A stretch of DNA of 36,442 bases from Bacillus pumilus (GTDB lineage Bacteria; Bacillota; Bacilli; Bacillales; Bacillaceae). Position numbers and translations under genes: made by a program. The notes below the pieces were generated by a model. That model worked only from the letters and a program-made list of their open reading frames with translations. It was not told the origin of the DNA and searched no databases. Positions 10,085 to 17,847 of this stretch are shown one piece after another (within the stretch, counting starts at the first letter, position 1; each line of letters opens with the position of its first letter). The stretch is taken from the NCBI RefSeq assembly GCF_002744245.1, contig NZ_NKHG01000092.1, positions 1-36,442 of the forward strand, in the 5' to 3' direction.

Positions 10085-10281
10085 GGACATGTCATAACTG
10101 TACCGAAACTATTGTACTTTTTTTGTCAAACGCTGTCATCCTTCATTCAATTTTTTCAGTGGGGAATTGATGAGAAATGAGTATGAGTTAGGGGCGCTGA
10201 GCAGTTGATATATTTGAATTGTGAACGTCTACAAAAAAATCTCATTCCGGATGAAAAAATTTTCACGTAAGAGCGGAAATG

Positions 10282-10319
10282 GTGCACGTCTTTCCTCCAA
10301 ATGCAGAAAGAACGTGCAC
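10282..10319 (-). terminator. Strong hairpin after ytsJ, probable terminator
   Basis: Minus strand: GTGCACGT-T-CTTTC pairs with GAAAG-ACGTGCAC, 13 bp with one bulge and an 11-base loop, about 15 bases after the ytsJ stop. No immediate U-tract follows, though T-runs occur about 25 and 45 bases further on. A terminator or a 3'-end stabilising hairpin is likely. Confidence 0.5.
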
Positions 10320-10333
10320 ACTTTTCCAGTTGA

Positions 10334-11566
10334 TTATTCGCCGATAATCGTTAATTTTCTTGTTTTTTCTGCAACAGCTTCTGGGTCGACTTTGATTCTT
10401 GCAACGCCAGTTTCCATCGCTGCTTTTGCTACTGCTTTTGCTACCGCTGGTGCCACGCGCGCATCAAACGGTGCAGGAATGACGTATTCTGCTGTCAATT
10501 CTTCATCTGATACAAGAGAAGCAATCGCTTCGACAGCTGCAATTTTCATTTCTTCGTTAATATGTGTTGCACGCACATCAAGTGCTCCGCGGAAAATGCC
10601 TGGGAATGCAAGTACATTATTCACTTGGTTCGGGAAGTCAGAACGGCCAGTTCCTACAACACTTGCACCTGCCGCATGTGCATCTTCTGGCATGATCTCT
10701 GGATTTGGATTAGCCATTGCGAAGATCACAGGATCTTTTGCCATTTTCCCAACCATCTCTTTTGTTAAAGCACCTGCTACTGAAACCCCGATGAAGACAT
10801 CTGCGCCTTCAATGACTTCTTCTAATGAACCTTCTTTGCGGTCTTGGTTCGTGAATTTAGCTACTTCGTTTTTCACTGCATTCATCCCATTCGGGCGGCC
10901 TTCGTAAATAGCACCTTTTGTGTCACACATAATGATATCACGTACACCGAAATGATATAAAAGCTTGATAATCGCAATACCCGCTGCACCAGCACCATTT
11001 GCAACAACTTTGATTGAAGACATTGATTTTCCAGACAGTTTAAGGGCATTGACAAGTCCTGCAACTGTTACAATGGCAGTTCCGTGCTGATCATCGTGGA
11101 AAACAGGAATGTTTGTCTCTTTTTTCAAGCGCTCTTCAATAATAAAGCAGTTAGGAGCTGCAATATCTTCAAGGTTGACACCGCCAAACGTCGGCTCAAG
11201 GAGCTTCACTGTTTCAACGATTTTGTCTACATCGTTTGTCGCAAGCGCGATTGGGAACGCATCTACGCCTGCAAAGCTTTTGAATAATACAGCTTTACCT
11301 TCCATGACTGGAAGAGACGCTTCTGCACCAATATTTCCAAGCCCTAAAACAGCGCTTCCGTCTGTGACAACAGCGACCATATTGCCTTTCATTGTATAAT
11401 CATACACTTTGCTTGTGTCGTCATAAATATCTTTACATGGTTCTGCAACACCAGGTGAGTAAGCTAAGCTCAAGTCTTTCGCATTTTTCACTTGTACTTT
11501 TGATTTTGATTCGAGTTTGCCTTGATTCTCTTTGTGCATATGTAATGCTTCTTCTCTTAATGACAT
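10334..11566 (-). CDS. ytsJ: Malic enzyme, NADP-type (YtsJ)
   Basis: Oxidatively decarboxylates malate to pyruvate. The B. subtilis counterpart YtsJ is the main NADPH-forming malic enzyme. The 410 aa product has the short bacterial architecture: a malic N-terminal domain with catalytic Tyr36 in LAYSPGVAEPCKDI and the GLGNIGAEASLPVMEGK region (Lys91), then a Rossmann NAD(P)-binding domain with VVANGAGAAGIAIIKLL and a MANPNPEIMPEDA motif. The ATG follows AAGGAG at a slightly long spacing of about 12. It lies 141 bases after dnaE with its own promoter and between accD and dnaE, as in B. subtilis. Which cofactor is used cannot be read reliably from sequence by eye. Confidence 0.93.
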   Translation of the reverse strand: MSLREEALHMHKENQGKLESKSKVQVKNAKDLSLAYSPGVAEPCKDIYDDTSKVYDYTMKGNMVAVVTDGSAVLGLGNIGAEASLPVMEGKAVLFKSFAGVDAFPIALATNDVDKIVETVKLLEPTFGGVNLEDIAAPNCFIIEERLKKETNIPVFHDDQHGTAIVTVAGLVNALKLSGKSMSSIKVVANGAGAAGIAIIKLLYHFGVRDIIMCDTKGAIYEGRPNGMNAVKNEVAKFTNQDRKEGSLEEVIEGADVFIGVSVAGALTKEMVGKMAKDPVIFAMANPNPEIMPEDAHAAGASVVGTGRSDFPNQVNNVLAFPGIFRGALDVRATHINEEMKIAAVEAIASLVSDEELTAEYVIPAPFDARVAPAVAKAVAKAAMETGVARIKVDPEAVAEKTRKLTIIGE

Positions 11567-11658
11567 GTGATGAACACTCCTTCAAGTGGAAAATGATTTA
11601 ATGAATTGCTAAGTTGATAAGCACATACTGCCAGTTTTAAATACACAGAATCTTTAAA

Positions 11659-11686
11659 ATGATAACACAATAGATGAATTTGTAAA
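11659..11686 (-). promoter_or_regulatory. Predicted sigma-A promoter of ytsJ
   Basis: Minus-strand -35 TTTACA (11681-11686), 16-base spacer, -10 TATCAT (11659-11664), in the dnaE-ytsJ gap. I see no terminator after dnaE, so read-through is also possible. Confidence 0.5.
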
Positions 11687-11707
11687 ACATATTCAGACGA
11701 TTTGTCA

Positions 11708-14700
11708 TCATTTAATCACAACGTTTTGTTCACCGAGCAGCTCTTTTAACTGGAAGATCACGGCATGATCTGCATGAACCTTGTATGCATCTGGAAGTCT
11801 CATCGTCTTTTTTTGCTTTTCATAATACAAATAGACATCTGCTTCTCCGCTGTGCAGAGAGATCAATCGTTTTACTTGCTCAAGCAGCTCCTGCGTATGG
11901 TTCTCTTCTTTCACTCGAATGTAGACAGACTCTTTTCTTTTTGTGCCCATCTCTTCAAGCAGAACGGCTTCTTGCACGATGATTTGACTGCTGTCATTTC
12001 TGATATCCATTCTGCCTTCAACATAAAGCATTGCGCCCTCCTCAAGTAAGGGGGACAGCTTTCTAAATTGCTCTGGAAAGACAACACCTTCCATTTCTCC
12101 CGTTTCATCCCCAAATGTGACAAATGCCATTGATTGTCCATTTTTTGTCCGAATCGATTTCACTTTTATTAAAAGGCCACCCAATGAGATTTTTCGCTTT
12201 ATATAGGAAAAAAGTCTGATGATTTCCACTGCACCATTCTCTCTTAAGCGATCCCGATACGCTTGTACTGGGTGATTTGATAAATATAATCCGAGTGCCT
12301 CTTTTTCAAATTGCAAGAGGTCGACAAGAGGCAGTTCGTCTATCTCAGCATATTTTGGCTTAATGGAGAAGGTTGTATCCCCAAGAAAGTCTAGCTGATC
12401 CTCAGGTGTTAAAAATGACACGTGGTCTAACGCAATATCTATCGATGCTAATAACGAAGCACGATTTGGGTAAAGCTCATCCATCGCTCCTGAAAAAATG
12501 AGCGCTTCAATCGTTTTTCGGTTTACACTCTTTGGTGATACCCTTGCGCAAAAATCAAATAAATCTTCAAACGGCTTTTCCTGTCTTGCTCTGTATATAT
12601 CCTTTACAGCTGACACTCCGACATTTTTAATCGCTCTTAAGCTGTAGCGGATCTCCCCTTTTTCAACCGTAAATGGAAATTCACTCTTATTAATAGAAGG
12701 CTTCAACACAGATATCCCTTTTTCCTTTGCCTCATAGAAATATTGAGCGACTTTGTCTTCATTTCCAATCACACTAGTTAAAAGTCCGCACATAAAATAT
12801 AACGGATAATGCGCTTTTAAATAAGCAAGCTGAAAGCCAATCATGCTATATGCGACAGCATGGCTTCTATTAAAACCATAGTTTGCAAATTTGACGATTA
12901 AGTCATAAACGTCATTTGCAATGTTAACAGGATACTCCTTTTTTAGGCATCCTTCAACAAAATGGCTTCGCTGCTCATCAAGCACCTTTTTATCCTTCTT
13001 TGAAACGGCTCTTCTTAATAGATCAGCCTCACCCAGCTGAAAGCCTGCCATCTTTGCTGCGATCAGCATGATTTGCTCTTGGTAGACGATGACCCCGTAT
13101 GTGTCCTTTAAAATGTCATACAAATCTGGATGCGGGAAAGAGACCTTGACCCTGCCGTGCTTTCGGTCGATAAAGAGCGGAATATTCTCCATTGGGCCTG
13201 GCCGGTAGAGGGCATTGACTGCCACGATGTCTTCTAAACTAGAAGGTTTCAGCCGCCTTAACACCTGTCGCATCCCCTGTGATTCAAGCTGGAAAATTCC
13301 TGTTGTATCTCCCGCTGATAACAAATCAAACGTTTTTTGGTCTTGATACGAAATGTCACTAAAATGAATGTGGACGTTTTCCTGTCTTTCAATCTGGTTT
13401 TTAATGGATTCAATTAACGTTAAGTTTCTTAAACCTAAGAAATCCATCTTTAATAGTCCGAGATCCTCTAAATAATTCATGGCATACTGCGTTAAATACA
13501 CACCGTCATGGCCGTCTTGAATCGGAACAACCTGCGTCAGCGGCTCCTTGCTTAGGACAACGCCGGCAGCATGTGTTGACGTATGTCTTGGCAAGCCTTC
13601 TACCTTTAAAGCTGTTTGGAAAACCTTACGAAGCTCTTCAGATTGCTGCAGCAACGTTTTTAATTCAGAAGAGGCGGTCACCGCTTCTTTGAGCGTCGTC
13701 CCTGGCTTTGATGGGATGAGCTTTGCAAGACGGTCAGCTGCCTTTGAATCAATCCCCATCACACGTCCAACATCCCTTAAGGCTGCCTTTGCTGCAAGCG
13801 TTCCAAACGTGACAATCTGAGCCACATGCATGTCACCATATTTGTCTTTAACATATGAAATGATTTCATCTCTTCTCGTGTCCGGAAAATCTATATCAAT
13901 ATCGGGCATGCTGATTCGTTCAGGATTTAAAAAACGCTCAAATAAAAGGCCGTGACGGATTGGATCGACATCAGTAATAAATAGAACATAAGCAACAAGA
14001 GAGCCTGCTGCTGATCCCCGTCCTGGACCTGTGACAATGCCATGGTCATGAGCATACTTCATAAAATCCCACACAATGAGAAAATAATCACTGAAATTCA
14101 TTTTTTGTATAATGCTTAGCTCATACTCAAGCCTTTTGATATACGTTTCATTTGAAGCGATCTTTCTTTGTTTCATCCCATCCGCACAAACCCTTCGTAA
14201 AAACTGATCGGCTGTTGATTGATCAGGCGTCGGATAGGATGGCAGTTTTGTCTGTCCAAGATTTAAATCTACTTCACAGCGATCGGCAATCTCACCTGTT
14301 CTTGTCAGCAGTTCAGGGGCGTCCTGATACCATTCCATCATTTCTTCTATGGCTCTGAAATGCTTGTCCCCTTGGTCTTCCTCTATCTCTGAAAGCTTTT
14401 GTCCCTCTTTAATGGCCTTTAAACATGTATAAGCTGTTTTGTCCTCTCGGTTGATGTAGTGGACATCCCCCGTCGCTACAAGAGGAATATCTGTACTTTG
14501 TGAGACATCTCGCAGCTTACTGGTAAGCACCTCATCTTGCTGAAATGGCTGAACTGATATAAACGTATGTCCCTTGCCAAATATGTCTTTTAAATGACTC
14601 GCAGCCTCGCGCGCTTCAGCTAGCTGATCGTTTTGCAGCAGTGTTTCAATATAGCCGGACACGCCTGGCGTAATCGCAATAAGCCCACGATGATAGCTTT

Positions 14701-15043
14701 TCAGCCATTTTTCTTTCAGACCAGCTTTTGATTTTGATTTCAGCACACTGCTAATTTTGATCAAATTTTGATAGCCTTCATTGTTTTTTGCTAGGAGCAC
14801 CAAAGGATAAGCCTCTGTCTCTTGTTCATCTATGAAGACAGAAGCTGTTAAACCGATCACTGGCTTGATACCATGTTTTTTACATTCCTTATAAAATTCA
14901 ACCGTTCCATACATCACATGGTCATCGGTAAGAGCGAGCGCTTTGTAGCCAAGTTCTTTCGCTTTCAGCACGAGCTCCTTGATCTTAGCTGCACTGCTTA
15001 ACAAGCTGTATCCACTGTGGACCTGAAGATGAACATAAGACAT
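11708..15043 (-). CDS. dnaE: DNA polymerase III alpha subunit, DnaE type
   Basis: C-family replicative polymerase. In Bacillus, DnaE extends RNA primers on the lagging strand before PolC takes over. The 1111 aa product has an N-terminal PHP domain (about 1-210), the polymerase core with GPGRGSAAGSLVAYV and the catalytic-Asp motif PDIDIDFPD (around 377-385), and YGVIVYQEQIM. Fingers with GFNRSHAVAYSMI, a helix-hairpin-helix region and a C-terminal OB fold (about 960-1030) follow. It lacks the exonuclease insertion of PolC. PHP metal ligands look degenerate (LQVHSGYS and LTDDHVMYG instead of HxH and TDH). AAAGGAGTGG precedes the ATG. It is transcribed divergently from ytrH-ytrI. Confidence 0.98.
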   Translation of the reverse strand: MSYVHLQVHSGYSLLSSAAKIKELVLKAKELGYKALALTDDHVMYGTVEFYKECKKHGIKPVIGLTASVFIDEQETEAYPLVLLAKNNEGYQNLIKISSVLKSKSKAGLKEKWLKSYHRGLIAITPGVSGYIETLLQNDQLAEAREAASHLKDIFGKGHTFISVQPFQQDEVLTSKLRDVSQSTDIPLVATGDVHYINREDKTAYTCLKAIKEGQKLSEIEEDQGDKHFRAIEEMMEWYQDAPELLTRTGEIADRCEVDLNLGQTKLPSYPTPDQSTADQFLRRVCADGMKQRKIASNETYIKRLEYELSIIQKMNFSDYFLIVWDFMKYAHDHGIVTGPGRGSAAGSLVAYVLFITDVDPIRHGLLFERFLNPERISMPDIDIDFPDTRRDEIISYVKDKYGDMHVAQIVTFGTLAAKAALRDVGRVMGIDSKAADRLAKLIPSKPGTTLKEAVTASSELKTLLQQSEELRKVFQTALKVEGLPRHTSTHAAGVVLSKEPLTQVVPIQDGHDGVYLTQYAMNYLEDLGLLKMDFLGLRNLTLIESIKNQIERQENVHIHFSDISYQDQKTFDLLSAGDTTGIFQLESQGMRQVLRRLKPSSLEDIVAVNALYRPGPMENIPLFIDRKHGRVKVSFPHPDLYDILKDTYGVIVYQEQIMLIAAKMAGFQLGEADLLRRAVSKKDKKVLDEQRSHFVEGCLKKEYPVNIANDVYDLIVKFANYGFNRSHAVAYSMIGFQLAYLKAHYPLYFMCGLLTSVIGNEDKVAQYFYEAKEKGISVLKPSINKSEFPFTVEKGEIRYSLRAIKNVGVSAVKDIYRARQEKPFEDLFDFCARVSPKSVNRKTIEALIFSGAMDELYPNRASLLASIDIALDHVSFLTPEDQLDFLGDTTFSIKPKYAEIDELPLVDLLQFEKEALGLYLSNHPVQAYRDRLRENGAVEIIRLFSYIKRKISLGGLLIKVKSIRTKNGQSMAFVTFGDETGEMEGVVFPEQFRKLSPLLEEGAMLYVEGRMDIRNDSSQIIVQEAVLLEEMGTKRKESVYIRVKEENHTQELLEQVKRLISLHSGEADVYLYYEKQKKTMRLPDAYKVHADHAVIFQLKELLGEQNVVIK

Positions 15044-15079
15044 GCTTAATCCACTCCTTTCGTCTAAATTCTTTCTTTC

Positions 15080-15108
15080 ATTATAAAACGCGATGCGATG
15101 AGAAACAA
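15080..15108 (-). promoter_or_regulatory. Predicted sigma-A promoter of dnaE
   Basis: Minus-strand -35 TTGTTT (15103-15108), 17-base spacer, -10 TATAAT (15080-15085), about 40 bases before the dnaE ATG. Confidence 0.6.
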
Positions 15109-15130
15109 ATGTTCTTTCTTTTCCGCCTGT

Positions 15131-15159
15131 TCATACTTGTCCAGTACACGCCATATATT
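15131..15159 (+). promoter_or_regulatory. Candidate sigma-E promoter of ytrH-ytrI
   Basis: -35-like TCATACT (15131-15137), 14-base spacer, -10-like CATATATT (15152-15159). This resembles the sigma-E pattern KMATATT-N14-CATACAMT at 12 of 15 positions. Mother-cell expression of ytrH-ytrI during sporulation is known in B. subtilis. Confidence 0.5.
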
Positions 15160-15180
15160 GAATAGAGCGAGGTGGAAAAA

Positions 15181-15522
15181 ATGGATGTGAAGGAAGCCTT
15201 TATTCCGAACTTTATCAGTTGTTACTTTATCGCACTTGGGGTGATTTTGGGCGGTGCCATTATAGGTGGTGTAGGTGCGTATTTATCCGGTCAGCCGCCT
15301 CTATCAATTATTTCAAGTCTTGCCAACCGTTTAAAAATTTGGGCGCTTGTGGCCGCAATCGGCGGAACATTCGATGCGGTCTATAGCTTTGAAAGAGGCA
15401 TTTTCGAAGGAAACACGCGTGATATTTTCAAGCAAATTTTATTAATTATCTCTGCCATGGGCGGTGCACAAACGGGATATCTCATTATTACGTGGCTCAC
15501 TCAGGAGCATGTATCATCATGA
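15181..15522 (+). CDS. ytrH: Sporulation membrane protein YtrH
   Basis: A 113 aa integral membrane protein with three hydrophobic segments (about 9-35, 48-65 and 80-106), including the glycine-rich GVILGGAIIGGVGAYLSG and the conserved RLKIWALVAAIGGTFDAVYS. In B. subtilis YtrH and YtrI are made in the mother cell under sigma-E and are needed for normal spore maturation. The ATG at 15181 is preferred over an in-frame GTG at 15172 that lies inside the GAGGTGG ribosome binding site. The stop overlaps the ytrI ATG (ATGA at 15519-15522), which indicates translational coupling. Confidence 0.9.
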   Translation: MDVKEAFIPNFISCYFIALGVILGGAIIGGVGAYLSGQPPLSIISSLANRLKIWALVAAIGGTFDAVYSFERGIFEGNTRDIFKQILLIISAMGGAQTGYLIITWLTQEHVSS

Positions 15523-16021
15523 GGGTGCCGGAGCTGTATAAACGCCCAGGCTGGCAGCGTTTTTTGCTGGCATGATGTTCGGCGCGATCATTAGCTGGCT
15601 GATTTTCCTCTTTACATATGGGACCTTTCAGGAAAAGCAGGTGACGCTGCTCAGAAGCCAGCAGCACCATATGGACAGTCTAAAAGAACAAATCACACTC
15701 TATCGGGAAGATCTGCATAAATTAAATGAAGACAATAAACGAAGGCTGCTGATCCAAAGCGTAGATGTTCATCTCGTGAATCGTGAGCAATATAAAATCC
15801 CAGAGCCAGATACACTAAAGTTTGAAGACCAGGTCAAAGAGGATATCTCAGAGGTCATCACAAAGGATATTGAAAGTGTTTATAAAACAAAGGAATTATT
15901 AAAAAGGACGGTGGAAAACAAAGAGTATACGATTAGGGAAAAAGCATATCGCGCCAAAGTCACAGAGCTGACGATTTATACGAAGCTTTCACTTGAAGTA
16001 CGTATTTCATTTGCTGAATAA
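15519..16021 (+). pseudogene. ytrI: ytrI, sporulation membrane protein, with apparent -1 frameshift
   Basis: The natural start is the ATG overlapping the ytrH stop. It reads MRVPELYKRPGWQRFLLA and then hits TGA at 15573-15575. The next frame continues AGMMFGAIISWLIFLFTYG... for the rest of the gene to 16021. Joining the frames by adding one T to the six-T run at 15560-15565 restores WQRFFAGMMFGAIISW and a 167 aa protein, the expected YtrI size: a cytoplasmic tip, one membrane helix (about 17-37), then a coiled-coil extracytoplasmic part rich in Lys/Glu. An ATG at 15572 would give a 149 aa fragment but has no RBS. It is either a real homopolymer deletion, a sequencing error, or slippage-dependent expression. 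Confidence 0.75.
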
Positions 16022-16130
16022 ATGATGATGTGGAATTTTTATGAATTTCTGCTCTCAATGATCGCTTTTCACTCTTAATTTTTATACACTAAAAGAAGAA
16101 CGAGATCCTAAATAGAAAGAGGTGAGAACA

Positions 16131-16316
16131 ATGGAGGTTTACAGCTATCGTCAAATGGCACGAGACAAAGCAAGCCGGATCAAAGACGGCATGTGTGCTT
16201 ACGCTGAAACAGAAATGATGGCTCATTTAATCAAAAAAGAATTAAAGCATCAAAATCTCCAAGCCTATGAAGATTCAACTGACATCGGCTGCTGGTTTAT
16301 CCCTGTATGCAAGTAA
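16131..16316 (+). CDS. Small protein of unknown function (61 aa)
   Basis: Begins MEVYSYRQMARDKASRIKDG and ends in DSTDIGCWFIPVCK, with Cys in the last residues and a helical, charged middle (ETEMMAHLIKKELKHQN). It has a good ribosome binding site (GAGGTGA, 5 bases before the ATG at 16131); an in-frame GTG at 16122 lies within that site. No membrane segment or signal peptide is visible. It stands alone between ytrI and the convergent nrnA. I do not recognise the family with certainty; a small ytz-type gene at this place in B. subtilis is possible. It may be sporulation-related from its position, but that is only inference. Confidence 0.65.
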   Translation: MEVYSYRQMARDKASRIKDGMCAYAETEMMAHLIKKELKHQNLQAYEDSTDIGCWFIPVCK

Positions 16317-16330
16317 CCCTTTTCTCCATG

Positions 16331-16369
16331 ACAAAAAAGAGAGAGGGGACTTGAAACCCTCCTCTCTCA
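16331..16369 (-). terminator. Terminator of nrnA
   Basis: Minus strand: GAGAGAGG...CCTCTCTC stem (16339-16368, with a GGG/CC extension in the loop region) followed by TTTTTT (16333-16338). The stem starts inside the nrnA stop codon. It may also stop transcription of the small gene on the plus strand. Confidence 0.8.
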
Positions 16370-17308
16370 TGATGATGATTTACATACTTCTTCTAAATCA
16401 CGCAAAATCTCATCTGCCACGGCCCAATCATAAATAGACGCACCAGCTGCAAGCGGGTGGCCGCCGCCATGATATTTTTTAGCAATTGTGTTAATGACGA
16501 CCCCTTTAGAGCGGAATCTGACACGAATCTGATCGTTTTCTTCCACAAAAAAGACCCAAGCCTTAATGCCTGCAATATTTCCAAGTGTCCCAACAAGCTG
16601 AGAGGCTTGCTGCGCTGTTGTTTGGAACGATTCCAAAATGTCACGCTTTATAAAAACAGATGCCACCCCATTCTCTGACAAAGAAATATGTTGAAAAATA
16701 TAGCCATTTAATTTCACGACATTCAAATCCGTCTCATACAATTGATTGAAAAGGTCTGATGATGAAAACGGATATTCGATCAGTTCCCCTGCATATTTGA
16801 GTGTCTTTTTCGTTGTGTTTGGGAAAAGGAAGCGGCCTGTGTCTCCTACAATGCCGGCATAAATCAGTTCAGCCGCCTTTGTATTCAGCTGATATCCTTC
16901 TTCTTTCCCCTCTAAATACAGCTCATAAATCATTTCACTGACAGAGCTTGCCTCTGTATCAACCCAAAGCAAGTCACCATAAGGATCTTCATTCGGATGA
17001 TGATCAATTTTCATCAGCTTATCGCCCATTGTATAGCGCTGATCATCAATTCTTGCTTGATTGGCCGTATCACAGACAATGACAAGGGCACCTTTGTATA
17101 CTTCGTCCGGTACCTCATCAAGTTCGTATAAAAATGAAAGAGATGGCTCCGGGGTTCCTGTCGCATAAATATTTTTTTCTGGATAGGTGGCACGCAAGAT
17201 TTCCGTAAGGCCGCACTGCGATCCATACGCGTCAGGATCTGGTCTTACATGTCTATGAATGATGATGGTGTCATATAATGAAATGGTTCTAATCAGTTCT
17301 TTTTTCAT
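16367..17308 (-). CDS. nrnA: Bifunctional oligoribonuclease / pAp phosphatase NrnA
   Basis: DHH/DHHA1 phosphoesterase that degrades 2-5 nt nanoRNAs and dephosphorylates 3'-phosphoadenosine 5'-phosphate. The 313 aa product has the DHH domain with metal-binding His20/Asp24/Asp26 region (IIIHRHVRPDPDAYGS), Asp80 in VICDTANQARID and the signature DHH at 102-104 (KIDHHPNEDP). The C-terminal DHHA1 domain carries VRFRSKGVVINTIAKK and GGGHPLAAGAS. AAGGAG lies upstream of the ATG. It is divergent from ytpI and has its own terminator, so it is probably monocistronic. Confidence 0.96.
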   Translation of the reverse strand: MKKELIRTISLYDTIIIHRHVRPDPDAYGSQCGLTEILRATYPEKNIYATGTPEPSLSFLYELDEVPDEVYKGALVIVCDTANQARIDDQRYTMGDKLMKIDHHPNEDPYGDLLWVDTEASSVSEMIYELYLEGKEEGYQLNTKAAELIYAGIVGDTGRFLFPNTTKKTLKYAGELIEYPFSSSDLFNQLYETDLNVVKLNGYIFQHISLSENGVASVFIKRDILESFQTTAQQASQLVGTLGNIAGIKAWVFFVEENDQIRVRFRSKGVVINTIAKKYHGGGHPLAAGASIYDWAVADEILRDLEEVCKSSS

Positions 17309-17455
17309 AAAAACTCCTTCTTATGCGATACTCTTTTTATTATTAAATCATAATCTATCCTGACGGAAAAGTGAGGAATAGACAATTTATTCTAGTAAGC
17401 AAGCCTATTTACGTTTAAAATAGGGTTGTAACCACTAACAATGGAGGCTTGGCAC

Positions 17456-17758
17456 ATGCTTGTTTTGATTGTGTTTATTATTTGTTCTGCCATGTTTTAT
17501 TTATACTACAAAGCAAAAAATGTCCGTACGAAACGGCCAGTAGAGAAGAAATTCTGGTCTGCCAAATCCAGTATGGCACTTGGCTGCTTTGTCCTGCTCT
17601 TCGGTGTGAATCAATTATTTTTAAACCGCTCGTCACTCGCATTTGTCATTGGGTTTATTTTTGTTGCTGTCGGTATCGGCAGTACGTGGGCTGGATATAA
17701 AGCCTACAAGCATTACCTTCCACTCTTTTTAAAGGAAGGCGAAAAGGATCACGCATAA
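17456..17758 (+). CDS. ytpI: YtpI family small membrane protein
   Basis: A 100 aa membrane protein with three predicted helices (about 1-18, 38-58 and 62-84), a basic loop after the first, and a charged C-terminus ending KEGEKDHA, as in B. subtilis YtpI. Function unknown. The ATG at 17456 is chosen: the GGAGG of an in-frame upstream ATG (17441) is itself the ribosome binding site, 8 bases away, and the 100 aa length then fits the family. It converges on ytoI through a shared hairpin. Confidence 0.85.
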   Translation: MLVLIVFIICSAMFYLYYKAKNVRTKRPVEKKFWSAKSSMALGCFVLLFGVNQLFLNRSSLAFVIGFIFVAVGIGSTWAGYKAYKHYLPLFLKEGEKDHA

Positions 17759-17766
17759 TGAGAGAG

Positions 17767-17800
17767 AAGGGCTAAAATGATGTTTATTTTAGCCCTTTGT
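17767..17800. terminator. Bidirectional terminator between ytpI and ytoI
   Basis: A perfect 12-bp stem AAGGGCTAAAAT (17767-17778) / ATTTTAGCCCTT (17786-17797) with a 7-base loop between convergent genes. T-rich sequence follows on the plus side; the tract on the minus side is weaker. Confidence 0.75.
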
Positions 17801-17847
17801 CTTCTTTTCAGCGTAATAGAAAGCCCTTCGCAATCACCCTTTTATGA

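Noticed and set aside
10030-10095. Upstream extension of accD
   Set aside because: Open by chance; the TTG at 10029 has an ideal RBS and matches the known N-terminus.
10221-10907. Long open frame (228 codons) on the plus strand opposite ytsJ
   Set aside because: It lies antisense to a conserved gene, has no family-like sequence and no good RBS; it is a shadow of ytsJ codon use.
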